A DNA stretch of 8,989 bases, from the NCBI GenBank assembly GCA_030639555.1, contig DAOWCM010000073.1:1-8989 (forward strand). The letters are read 5' to 3'. Below, piece by piece: positions 1 through 6,267 of this stretch (its first letter is position 1; each line of letters begins with the position of its first letter). Under the pieces are notes generated by a model that saw only the letters and a list, made by a program, of their open reading frames with translations, ran no database searches and was not told where the DNA came from. The DNA comes from Candidatus Eiseniibacteriota bacterium. Its GTDB lineage: Bacteria > Joyebacterota > Joyebacteria > Joyebacterales > Joyebacteraceae. Position numbers and translations under genes: made by a program.

Positions 1-39
1 AGGCTCGAGGGCCGCGACGACCACTCGGATTCCCAGTGA
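1..39 (+). CDS. 3' end of an unidentified upstream gene (partial)
   Basis: Reading from base 1 gives twelve codons ending RLEGRDDHSDSQ and then TGA at 37-39. Eleven of the twelve sense codons end in G or C, as in the real genes of this window; the competing frame, which runs open into gmk, has a poorer third-position bias. The gap to gmk is 31 bases, so the two could share an operon. In many bacteria yicC or a remA-like DUF370 gene precedes gmk, but this short polar tail is not enough to assign either family. The assignment as coding is tentative. Confidence 0.3.
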   Translation, partial: RLEGRDDHSDSQ

Positions 40-70
40 CATCGACCTGCCACGGCTGCCGGAGGGCAGA

Positions 71-655
71 GTGAACCGCACGGCTTTTCCCATCGTTGTA
101 TCCGGTCCCTCGGGCGTCGGTAAGTCGACCATCGCCACGAGGGTGCTCGAGGAAGATCCCGGCACGGCGTACTCGGTGTCGGTTACAACGCGCCCACCGA
201 GGCGTGACGAGCGGAATCGCGCGCATTACGAGTTCGTATCGGACGAACGGTTCGACGAGCTTGTCGAGGCAGGAGAACTCGCGGAGTGGGCGGTCGTGCA
301 CGGCTTTCGCTACGGTACGCGGAAGCGCGTCATAGACGAGATCGCAGCGTCCGGGAAGAACGTCGTGATGGACGTCGATGTCCAGGGCGGAATGTCGATC
401 AAGAAGCTGTACCCAGAGAGCGTCCTCGTGTTCATTCTGCCGCCGTCGCGCGAGGTTCTTGAGATCAGGCTGCGCGGCAGAGCGACGGACGGCGCGGACG
501 TCATAGAGACGAGGCTCAAGAACGCGATCGGCGAGCTGGACTGGGCCGACAGATACGACCACAGGGTGGTGAACGACGACCTGGACGTGGCCGTCCGGGA
601 GACACTCGACATAATCGCGAAGGAACGACAGGCGAAATCCGAACCGGTCTCGTAG
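71..655 (+). CDS. gmk: Guanylate kinase
   Basis: Guanylate kinase transfers phosphate from ATP to GMP (or dGMP), giving GDP in the cytoplasmic purine nucleotide pathway. The 194-residue product has the usual family length. Visible motifs are the P-loop GPSGVGKST at residues 12-20, SVTTRPPR in the GMP-binding region, the LAEW and YGT segments that contact GMP, DVDVQGG, FILPPS, and the lid segment RGRATD. The usual YGTP is YGTR here, and the usual PGE-containing loop reads RRDERNRAHYEF; both look like tolerated variation. The GTG at 71 is chosen because GGAGGG at 61-66 sits four bases upstream and the protein then begins five residues before the core strand. The frame is open further upstream, but that stretch shows no kinase-like sequence. 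The order gmk-rpoZ-coaBC is conserved in many bacteria, which supports the call. Confidence 0.97.
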   Translation: MNRTAFPIVVSGPSGVGKSTIATRVLEEDPGTAYSVSVTTRPPRRDERNRAHYEFVSDERFDELVEAGELAEWAVVHGFRYGTRKRVIDEIAASGKNVVMDVDVQGGMSIKKLYPESVLVFILPPSREVLEIRLRGRATDGADVIETRLKNAIGELDWADRYDHRVVNDDLDVAVRETLDIIAKERQAKSEPVS

Positions 656-685
656 TGGACGAGCCGGGAGAGGCTGATGACAGAC

Positions 686-691
686 GGAGGG
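686..691 (+). promoter_or_regulatory. Ribosome binding site deciding the rpoZ start
   Basis: GGAGGG lies five bases before ATG 697. It favours that codon over the in-frame GTG at 655, which overlaps the gmk stop codon and would add fourteen polar residues. Confidence 0.7.
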
Positions 692-696
692 TAGCG

Positions 697-927
697 ATGG
701 AGCCGCTCAAGAAGAACGATCTCCTCAAGTACGCGAAGAACGAGTTCCTGGGCGCCATGCTCGCGGCGAAGGTCGCGCGGCGCCTTCACGCGATGGATCC
801 GGACCAGCGACCGGACGCGGAGGCGAAGTGCACCTCACTTGCGCTCAAGCTCATCACCGATGGTGCGGTCGAGTACGAGATCATCGAGACCGAGGAAGAA
901 GCCTCGGAAGACCTCGACGACGAGTAG
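697..927 (+). CDS. rpoZ: DNA-directed RNA polymerase subunit omega
   Basis: Omega is the small accessory subunit of RNA polymerase; it helps fold and hold the beta-prime subunit in the core enzyme. From ATG 697 the product has 76 residues, normal for this family. It contains a basic N-terminal segment (PLKKNDLLKYAKNEF), a helical stretch where AMLAAKVARRLHAM matches the position of the conserved omega helix with its AxxARxL-like pattern, then ALKLITDGAVEYEI and a strongly acidic tail rich in Glu and Asp. The sequence is more divergent than an enterobacterial omega, so the call rests on size, helix pattern, acidic tail and position between gmk and coaBC. An overlapping GTG start at 655 is possible but lacks an obvious ribosome site. 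Confidence 0.87.
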   Translation: MEPLKKNDLLKYAKNEFLGAMLAAKVARRLHAMDPDQRPDAEAKCTSLALKLITDGAVEYEIIETEEEASEDLDDE

Positions 928-946
928 CCCCGGAGGCGACCATCGA

Positions 947-2203
947 ATGGGAGATCTGCTGGCAGGAAAAACGGTTGTGCTGGGCGTCACGGGCAGCATC
1001 GCCGCGTTCAAGACCCCGCACATTGTAAGCAGGCTGGCGTCGCTGGGTGCCAATGTCATCGTCGTGATGACGGAGAACGCGACGCGGTTCGTAACGCCCC
1101 TGACGTTCGAGACGCTCTCGGGCAACGAGGTCGTTGTCAGCATGTGGCCCGAGACGAAGGTCGGTGTCACGGAGCTCGAGGAGGCCGTGTCGGAGACCGA
1201 GCGGCTCAGGCACGTGAGGCTCGGTGAAGCGGCGGACCTTGCCATCGTCGCTCCGGCGACGGCCAACATCATCGGCAAGATGGCCGGTGGGATCGCCGAT
1301 GACTTCCTGTCGACCGAGCTACTGGCAATGACCTGTCCCGTGCTCGTCGCGCCCGCGATGAACGTCAATATGCTCCTGTCCGACGCGGTGACGGAGAACC
1401 TCACGACCCTGAAGGAGCGCGGTGTCGTCATGGTCGAGCCGGAAGAGGGCAGGCTCGCCAGCGGTGCCGTGGGGCGCGGTCGTCTGGCCGATCCCGACGT
1501 CATCGTCGACGCGGCGCTCGCCGTGCTGGTGCCCGGGGACCTCGCGGGGAAGCGCGTCGTGGTGACGGCCGGGCCAACCGAGGAACCCATCGATCCGGTA
1601 CGACACATCGGCAACCCATCGACGGGCAAGATGGGATTCGCGTTGGCGGAACGCGCTCTCTCTCGCGGCGCCGAGGTCGTTCTCATCTCCGGCCGGACGG
1701 CGCTCGAGCCGCCCGCCGGCGTGAGATTCGTCCGCGTGGGCACGACCAGAGAGATGCTCGATGCCGTCCTTGCGGAGCTTCCGGAACTCCACCTGCTCCT
1801 CATGGCGGCCGCCCCGGCCGACTACCGTCCTGCGGAGGTCGCGGAGCACAAGATCAAGAAGCGCGCGGACATACTGAATATCGAACTGGTCCGGACCGAG
1901 GACATCCTGAGCGAGGTCGCGAGCAGGAAGCAGCTGGGACAGGGTGTGGTAGGCTTCGCCGTGGAAACCCGGGACGAGGTGCCCAACGCCAGGAAGAAGC
2001 TCGAAGAGAAGAGCCTGGATCTTGTCGTGGTAAACAACCCGATGGTTGAGGGCGCGGGCTTCGGCACGGACACGAACATCGCTACCGTCATCGGGCGGAC
2101 CGGGCTGGAGGAGAGCGTGGGCAAGGTCTCCAAGAGTGAGCTTGCTGACATCGTCCTGACGTTCGCCATTCACGAACTGGGGTGGGGAAAGATAGATGGC
2201 TAG
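947..2203 (+). CDS. coaBC: Bifunctional phosphopantothenoylcysteine synthetase/decarboxylase (CoaBC)
   Basis: CoaBC makes 4'-phosphopantetheine for coenzyme A: CoaB couples phosphopantothenate to cysteine using CTP, and FMN-dependent CoaC decarboxylates the product. From ATG 947 (GGAGG at 932-936) the protein has 418 residues. CoaC half: FMN-binding GVTGSIAAFKT at 13-23, catalytic His89 in HVRLGEAAD, APATANIIGKMAGG at 102-115, PAMN at 136-139, and flexible flap GRLASGAVGRGRL at 168-180. In that flap Ser172 occupies the place of the active-site cysteine of E. coli Dfp (Cys158); His89, Asn139 and Ser172 are all offset by +14 from E. coli His75, Asn125 and Cys158. CoaB half: TAGPTEEPIDPVRHIGN at 207-223, STGKMG at 225-230, AAAPADYRP at 287-295, KIKK at 302-305, VGFAVET at 335-341 and VVNNP. 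The stretch 62-88 is about 14 residues longer than in E. coli. Its 3' end overlaps the next gene. Confidence 0.97.
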   Translation: MGDLLAGKTVVLGVTGSIAAFKTPHIVSRLASLGANVIVVMTENATRFVTPLTFETLSGNEVVVSMWPETKVGVTELEEAVSETERLRHVRLGEAADLAIVAPATANIIGKMAGGIADDFLSTELLAMTCPVLVAPAMNVNMLLSDAVTENLTTLKERGVVMVEPEEGRLASGAVGRGRLADPDVIVDAALAVLVPGDLAGKRVVVTAGPTEEPIDPVRHIGNPSTGKMGFALAERALSRGAEVVLISGRTALEPPAGVRFVRVGTTREMLDAVLAELPELHLLLMAAAPADYRPAEVAEHKIKKRADILNIELVRTEDILSEVASRKQLGQGVVGFAVETRDEVPNARKKLEEKSLDLVVVNNPMVEGAGFGTDTNIATVIGRTGLEESVGKVSKSELADIVLTFAIHELGWGKIDG

Positions 2204-3041
2204 CGGACGCGACGAGGCCAACAAGCTCGCGGCGGAGTACTTCAGACAGCTCGGTGAAGCAGGCGAGACCGAGATCTATCTGCCGTCTGCCCCGGGCCGC
2301 GCGGATGCTCCGAGGGCACGCTCGACTGAGAAGACCTCTGATGCCGTAGCGACCCCGGAGGCGCCCGCCGTTCCCGCGACCCCGGAGACGCCCGACGTCC
2401 CTGCGGCCGAGATCATCAGGGTCAGGTTCGCATTCTCGAGGGAGGCGACCACGGGCGACATGTTCGCCGGGTCCACGGGACTCGAGACGTGCACGACGCT
2501 CGAGGAGGTCGAGGCCAGGTCGGTAGGCTGCCAGAACTGCGAGTTGGCGGTCGGTCGCACGAACGTGGTCTTCGGCGCCGGCAACCCGAACGCGCGCCTG
2601 ATGTTCATCGGCGAGGCGCCCGGTCGTGACGAGGACATCCAGGGGGTCCCGTTCGTGGGGAGATCGGGACAGCTTCTCAACAAGATTCTCGAGGCCGCCG
2701 GGATCGAGCGCGATGACGTCTACATCGCCAACATCATCAAGTGCAGGCCGCCGAACAACCGCACGCCGTTGACCAACGAGATCGAGGCCTGCATCCCATA
2801 CCTGGGCAGGCAGGTCGCGCTGATCGCTCCGAGGGTCATCTGCACGCTGGGGCTTCCCGCGACGCAGACGCTCCTGGGTATCCGTGGGTCGATGGGGAGT
2901 CTGCGAGGGAAGATGTACGTGGAAGGCAACGTCAAGGTCATCCCGACGTACCATCCGGCGGCCGCTCTGAGGGATCCCAAGTACAAGCGACCGATCTGGG
3001 ACGACATCCAGTTGATCAAGCGGGAGTACGTGAAAGCGTAG
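2196..3041 (+). CDS. udg: Family 4 (Fe-S) uracil-DNA glycosylase with N-terminal extension
   Basis: This enzyme cuts uracil out of DNA, starting base-excision repair of deaminated cytosine. Of 281 residues, the catalytic domain occupies about 105-278. It shows GCQNCELAVGRTNVVFGAGN, motif A GEAPGRDED at 139-147, PFVGRSGQLL, KCRPPNNRTP and motif B HPAA at 253-256. Four cysteines (112, 115, 183, 199) match the 4Fe-4S ligands of family 4. These features separate it from family 1 enzymes, which lack the cluster. The first 100 or so residues are unusual: a charged, probably helical start (residues 5-25), then an Ala/Pro/Thr-rich linker at about 50-72 and a segment IIRVRFAFSREATTGDMF. Archaeal and Thermus relatives begin near the first cysteine pair. 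ATG 2196 overlaps the coaBC stop by 8 bases and follows a purine-rich GGGGAAAG, so translation is probably coupled to coaBC. The function of the extension is unknown. Confidence 0.96.
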   Translation: MASGRDEANKLAAEYFRQLGEAGETEIYLPSAPGRADAPRARSTEKTSDAVATPEAPAVPATPETPDVPAAEIIRVRFAFSREATTGDMFAGSTGLETCTTLEEVEARSVGCQNCELAVGRTNVVFGAGNPNARLMFIGEAPGRDEDIQGVPFVGRSGQLLNKILEAAGIERDDVYIANIIKCRPPNNRTPLTNEIEACIPYLGRQVALIAPRVICTLGLPATQTLLGIRGSMGSLRGKMYVEGNVKVIPTYHPAAALRDPKYKRPIWDDIQLIKREYVKA

Positions 3042-3130
3042 GACGTCATCCCCGAAGGGAGAAGAACAGATGGCACAGCGCTCGACAGGCCCGGGGAAGT
3101 GACTCACCGGTCACAACAAGGAGGAAGATC

Positions 3131-3334
3131 ATGAAGTGCAACGTCGGTTCCGCTGACCGGATCGTGCGAGTGGTCCTCGGTCTGGCCCTGCTTGCGCTGG
3201 GGCTGTTCGTCATCCCAGGCGGTGTCTGGGGGTGGATTCTCATCGTCATCGGCGCCATCTCGCTGGTGACCGGGCTGGCAAGCAGATGCCCGGCGTACGC
3301 GCTCTTCAAGATCAACACCTGTAAGGTGAAGTAG
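3131..3334 (+). CDS. DUF2892 (YgaP-like transmembrane) small membrane protein
   Basis: The 67-residue product matches the small DUF2892 family in layout: N-terminal MKCNVGSADRIVRVVLG, two closely spaced hydrophobic helices at about 11-28 and 32-50, and a C-terminal RCPAYALFKINTC. Members of this family are short inner-membrane proteins, either free-standing or fused to rhodanese domains as in E. coli YgaP; their role when free-standing is not established. Cysteines 3, 53 and 64 lie outside the helices and could face the same side of the membrane as both termini (inference). The start at ATG 3131 is secure, with AAGGAGG at 3118-3124 six bases upstream, one of the strongest ribosome sites in the window. 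A gap of 89 bases separates it from the uracil glycosylase gene, and 40 bases separate it from the lipoprotein gene. Confidence 0.88.
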   Translation: MKCNVGSADRIVRVVLGLALLALGLFVIPGGVWGWILIVIGAISLVTGLASRCPAYALFKINTCKVK

Positions 3335-3374
3335 GCGAGACCGCGAACCACATCACTAACGGGAGGCGCACTTG

Positions 3375-4007
3375 ATGAAGGCAAAACACATCTTCCCTGT
3401 ACTCCTTTCATCGACTCTGATCTGCTGGGCGCTCGCGGGCTGCCAGTCGGAGAGCTACGAGGTCCGCTACGAGGTCGCGGTCAACGAGGCCGTGATCGAA
3501 GAGAACGTTCCCGAGACCGGTCCCGGGACCGAGGAGATAGCCGTCAAGGTCGAGTGGTCCGCGACGAGCGCTGGTCTGAGCGCCCACTTCACGAACCCCG
3601 CTGACACCACGGCCGCGATTCTCTGGGAAGAAGCGAAGTTCTCGTACAGGTCTGAGGAACGGGAGGCCCTGGTCTCCACGGCGCCCCACGCGGGCCCGGA
3701 GCTGCCTCGGCCGCCCACGCTGATCCCAGGACTTGGACAGATGGTCGTCGGCATGGTGCCGCGATCGCAGGCCGAGTGGGAGTGGTCCCCCAGCAGGGCG
3801 ATGGGCGGGTCGTGGAACGCCTCGTCTGAGTTCTTCGGCGTCGCGCTCACCTCCGGTCAGAGCAGGTCCGAGCTGCGGTCCCTTGCGGAGACGGCGATAG
3901 GCAAGAGAATGATGATCGAACTTACCGTTCGGACGGGGAGTCGTGTGCTCACCCACATCTTCGATGTCCGCGTGACGGGTGCAGAGGTGTTTGCCTCGTA
4001 CCATTAG
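3375..4007 (+). CDS. Lipoprotein of unrecognised family
   Basis: The 210-residue product starts with a type II signal peptide: basic MKAKH, a hydrophobic stretch at 6-21 and lipobox LAGC with the lipidated Cys23. The mature part should be tethered to a membrane facing the periplasm or surface. I do not recognise a named family. Residues 57-137 show alternating beta-strand character and a pattern of hydrophobics around HFTNPADTTAAILWEEAKF, then PPTLIPGLGQMVVGMVPRSQ. This resembles beta-sandwich lipoproteins that carry an N-x-S/T, I-x-W and IPP signature, but the resemblance is from memory. Residues 174-205 form another strand-rich block. ATG 3375 is preferred to the adjacent TTG 3372 because GGGAGG at 3361-3366 is eight bases from the ATG. 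No paralogue or partner gene is visible. It lies between a DUF2892 gene and dnaB, which gives no clear clue to its job. Confidence 0.85.
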   Translation: MKAKHIFPVLLSSTLICWALAGCQSESYEVRYEVAVNEAVIEENVPETGPGTEEIAVKVEWSATSAGLSAHFTNPADTTAAILWEEAKFSYRSEEREALVSTAPHAGPELPRPPTLIPGLGQMVVGMVPRSQAEWEWSPSRAMGGSWNASSEFFGVALTSGQSRSELRSLAETAIGKRMMIELTVRTGSRVLTHIFDVRVTGAEVFASYH

Positions 4008-4018
4008 CCAAGTGTGCC

Positions 4019-4023
4019 GGAGG
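4019..4023 (+). promoter_or_regulatory. Ribosome binding site deciding the dnaB start
   Basis: GGAGG lies five bases before ATG 4029. An in-frame GTG at 4014 would sit upstream of this site and lacks its own, so the five residues it would add (MPEAG) are probably not translated. Confidence 0.7.
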
Positions 4024-4028
4024 CGGGT

Positions 4029-5420
4029 ATGGCAACCAAGGAGAGAACAACACGGGAGACGGTGCGGGCGGCCGTGGCCGACCGCATCCCGCCGCAGGCG
4101 ATCGATGCCGAGATAGCCGTAATAGGCGCGATGCTCCTCGACATGTCGGCGGTCGGGGCGGTCAGTGAGATTCTCGACGATACCGCGTTCTACAAGGGGG
4201 CCCACAAGAAGATCTTCAGGGCCGTCATCGAGCTTTTCTCCAAGGAAGAGGCCGTCGATCTGGTCACGGTGACCCAGGAGCTCAAGCGGCAGAAGGTGCT
4301 GGATGACGTGGGTGGGGCCGCTTACCTGTCGCAGGTCCTGGGCAGCGTTGCTACGACCGCGAATGTGCGGCACCACGCGAAGATAGTCCTCGAGAAAGCG
4401 GTCCTGAGAAGGCTCATCAGCGTCGCGACGGAGGTTGTGCAGGAAGCGTACGACGCGGGGGGCGAAGCTGCCGACATCCTCGACCGGGCCGAGCACGTCA
4501 TCTTCGAGATCGCTCAGGCGCGCATCCACCGCGACTTCGTGCCGATGCGCGAAATCCTCAAGCACAGCTTCGAGGTCATTCAGGAGCTCTACGACAAGAA
4601 GCAGCACGTAACCGGCATCGCGTCCGGCTTCGACGACCTCGACGCGCTGACCTCGGGTTTTCAGAAGGCTGAGCTCGTCGTCATCGCGGGGCGGCCGTCG
4701 ATGGGAAAAACGGCCTTCGCCCTCAACGTTGCGGCGCACGCCTCGATCGACGGCAAGACGCCGACCGCTGTCTTCAGCCTGGAGATGGGGAAAGAACAGC
4801 TGGTCCAGCGCATGCTGTGCTGCGAGGCGCGCGTCGACGGGCACAAGCTTCGGACCGGGTACCTCGCGGACAAGCAATGGTCGAACCTGACGACGGCGGC
4901 CGGGCTCCTGTCGGAGTCGTCCATCTACATCGACGACACGCCGTCGATGAACGTGCTCGAGATGCGGTCGAAGGCCAGGAGGCTCAAGGCCGAGGCCGAC
5001 ATCGGGCTCGTCATCGTCGACTACCTCCAGCTGATGCGTGGGCTCGGACGTCCCGAGAACCGCCAGCAGGAGATCTCGGAGATCTCGCGCTCGCTCAAGG
5101 CGCTCGCTAAGGAACTCAACATTCCCGTGCTGGCGCTGTCACAGCTGTCTCGGGCGGTGGAGTCGCGGGGGGGCGACCGGAGGCCCATCCTCTCGGACCT
5201 CAGGGAATCGGGCGCCATCGAGCAGGACGCGGACGTGGTCATGTTCATCTATCGGGCCGAGCAGTACGAGCGCACGCCCGAGAACATCGGCCGCGCCGAG
5301 GTCATCATCGGCAAGCAAAGGAACGGTCCAACGGGAACCGTGCACCTCGCGTTCCAGTCCGAGTGCACACGGTTCGACAACCTAAGCAGGAGGACCGAGG
5401 AGCCCTTTGAGGAACTCTAG
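4029..5420 (+). CDS. dnaB: Replicative DNA helicase DnaB
   Basis: DnaB is the hexameric ATP-driven helicase that unwinds DNA at the replication fork and recruits primase. The product has 463 residues, within the normal 440-470 range, with no intein or insertion. The N-terminal domain begins with IPPQAIDAEIAVIGAML (about 20-36), the usual PxxxEAExxxLGxxL-type entry. After the linker comes the RecA-like domain: GIASGFDDLDALTSGF, Walker A GRPSMGKT at 221-228, FSLEMGKEQLVQRML at 249-263, Walker B VIVDYLQLM at 328-336, SQLSRAVESR at 371-380, SDLRESGAIEQDADVV, and GKQRNGPTG at 428-436 containing the arginine-finger region. All key motifs are intact. The last 14 bases overlap the start of mlaE, and a ribosome site for mlaE lies inside this gene. 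Confidence 0.98.
   Translation: MATKERTTRETVRAAVADRIPPQAIDAEIAVIGAMLLDMSAVGAVSEILDDTAFYKGAHKKIFRAVIELFSKEEAVDLVTVTQELKRQKVLDDVGGAAYLSQVLGSVATTANVRHHAKIVLEKAVLRRLISVATEVVQEAYDAGGEAADILDRAEHVIFEIAQARIHRDFVPMREILKHSFEVIQELYDKKQHVTGIASGFDDLDALTSGFQKAELVVIAGRPSMGKTAFALNVAAHASIDGKTPTAVFSLEMGKEQLVQRMLCCEARVDGHKLRTGYLADKQWSNLTTAAGLLSESSIYIDDTPSMNVLEMRSKARRLKAEADIGLVIVDYLQLMRGLGRPENRQQEISEISRSLKALAKELNIPVLALSQLSRAVESRGGDRRPILSDLRESGAIEQDADVVMFIYRAEQYERTPENIGRAEVIIGKQRNGPTGTVHLAFQSECTRFDNLSRRTEEPFEEL
5397..5402 (+). promoter_or_regulatory. Ribosome binding site of mlaE, inside the dnaB 3' end
   Basis: GAGGAG lies four bases before the TTG start at 5407, with a second AGGAGG at 5388-5393 a little further upstream. 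Both sit within dnaB coding sequence, which fits translational coupling of mlaE to dnaB. Confidence 0.55.
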
Positions 5421-6240
5421 TTTCGCGCCCGGGCACGCGATCACTCACGCGGGCGCGGGCCTGTTCGGCACCATAGGCCGCGTGACCATCGAACTCGTCA
5501 CCGAGGTCGGATTCGCGAGCGTCCTTCTCTGGCGCTCCATGCTGGCCATGCGGAAGCTCGGGCGGTCCGCGCCGCTGGTCATCGAGCAGGCACGGCGCAT
5601 CGGCGTCGAGTCGCTCCCTCTCGTTGTCATGACCTCTGTCTTCACCGGCGCGGTGACGGCCGTCCAGGCGGCCTACCAGCTGAAGGACTTCGTTCCCAAG
5701 ATCTATCTTGGCACGGCCATCTACAAGTCGGTGGTCATCGAGCTTGGACCCGTGCTGACGGCTCTCGTCGTCGGCGGGCGCGTCAGCGCGTCCATCGCGG
5801 CCGAGCTCGGTACCATGCGCGTCACCGAGCAGATCGATGCCATGGACGCGATGGGCATCGACCCGGTCAGGTATCTCACGATGCCGCGCATAGTCGCTGC
5901 CCTCGTGATGCTGCCGGTGCTCACGGTGTTCGCGGACATACTGGCCATCGGCGGCGGGTTTTTCGTCTCGAACGCGTCCCTGGACCTGTCGCCCAAGATC
6001 TTCATCGAGGGGATGAAGATGTACTTCGTCGCGCGCGATGTTCTGGGTGGACTCGTCAAAGCGTTCGTCTTCGGTGGCATCATCTCGCTCATGGGCTGCG
6101 CCGCCGGTCTCCGCACCTTCGGGGGGGCCGTCGGCGTAGGCGCGGCGGCGACGAGGGCCGTCGTCACGAGCTGCGTGCTGATACTGGTGAGCGACTACGT
6201 TCTGGCAGTCTTGCTCTTCCAGATCATTTTCGGTGGATAG
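5407..6240 (+). CDS. mlaE: MlaE-family phospholipid ABC transporter permease
   Basis: MlaE is the inner-membrane permease of MCE-type phospholipid transporters; it pairs with MlaF and contacts MlaD. The 277-residue product shows the family's hallmarks: RRIGVESLPLVVMTSVFTGA at 63-82, the FTGAVTAVQAAYQL segment, IELGPVLTALVVGGRV at 111-126, and the highly conserved coupling loop AAELGTMRVTEQIDAM at 131-146 followed by GIDPVRYL and MPR. About five hydrophobic helices are visible, ending with VLILVSDYVLAVLLFQIIF. The start is a TTG at 5407, overlapping dnaB by 14 bases and preceded by GAGGAG. A GTG at 5482 (VTIELV) would give 252 residues, closer to the E. coli protein, so the exact N terminus is less certain than the identity. 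A 27-base gap separates it from the ATG of mlaF. Confidence 0.95.
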   Translation: MRNSSFAPGHAITHAGAGLFGTIGRVTIELVTEVGFASVLLWRSMLAMRKLGRSAPLVIEQARRIGVESLPLVVMTSVFTGAVTAVQAAYQLKDFVPKIYLGTAIYKSVVIELGPVLTALVVGGRVSASIAAELGTMRVTEQIDAMDAMGIDPVRYLTMPRIVAALVMLPVLTVFADILAIGGGFFVSNASLDLSPKIFIEGMKMYFVARDVLGGLVKAFVFGGIISLMGCAAGLRTFGGAVGVGAAATRAVVTSCVLILVSDYVLAVLLFQIIFGG

Positions 6241-6267
6241 CCCGGCGGCTGTCCCGTGGAGCGGTGG

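Noticed and set aside
839..946. Upstream in-frame extension of coaBC overlapping rpoZ
   Set aside because: The added residues are Ser/Arg-rich and read rpoZ codons in another frame; ATG 947 has a GGAGG site and gives the family-typical N terminus.
835..1803. Minus-strand Ser/Thr-rich open frame opposite coaBC
   Set aside because: Low-complexity composition that mirrors the coaBC codons; no start context or motif.
2212..2280. Clamp-binding peptide in the glycosylase N-terminal extension (RQLGEAG region)
   Set aside because: It lacks the QLxLF-type hydrophobic end of bacterial clamp-binding motifs.
3012..3040. Possible promoter with TTGATC as a -35 box near the end of the glycosylase gene
   Set aside because: No acceptable -10 box lies 16-18 bases downstream.
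2088..3107. Minus-strand open frame opposite the uracil glycosylase gene
   Set aside because: No recognisable motif; the plus-strand product has all family-4 glycosylase motifs and cysteines.
3099..3114. Short inverted repeat GTGAC/GTCAC before the DUF2892 gene
   Set aside because: Five base pairs with a six-base loop and no T-run; too weak to support a terminator or operator.
3408..4877. Minus-strand open frame of about 489 codons opposite the lipoprotein and dnaB
   Set aside because: Its composition is Arg/His/Leu/Asp-rich and featureless, and it crosses a real intergenic gap; it is a GC-driven shadow.
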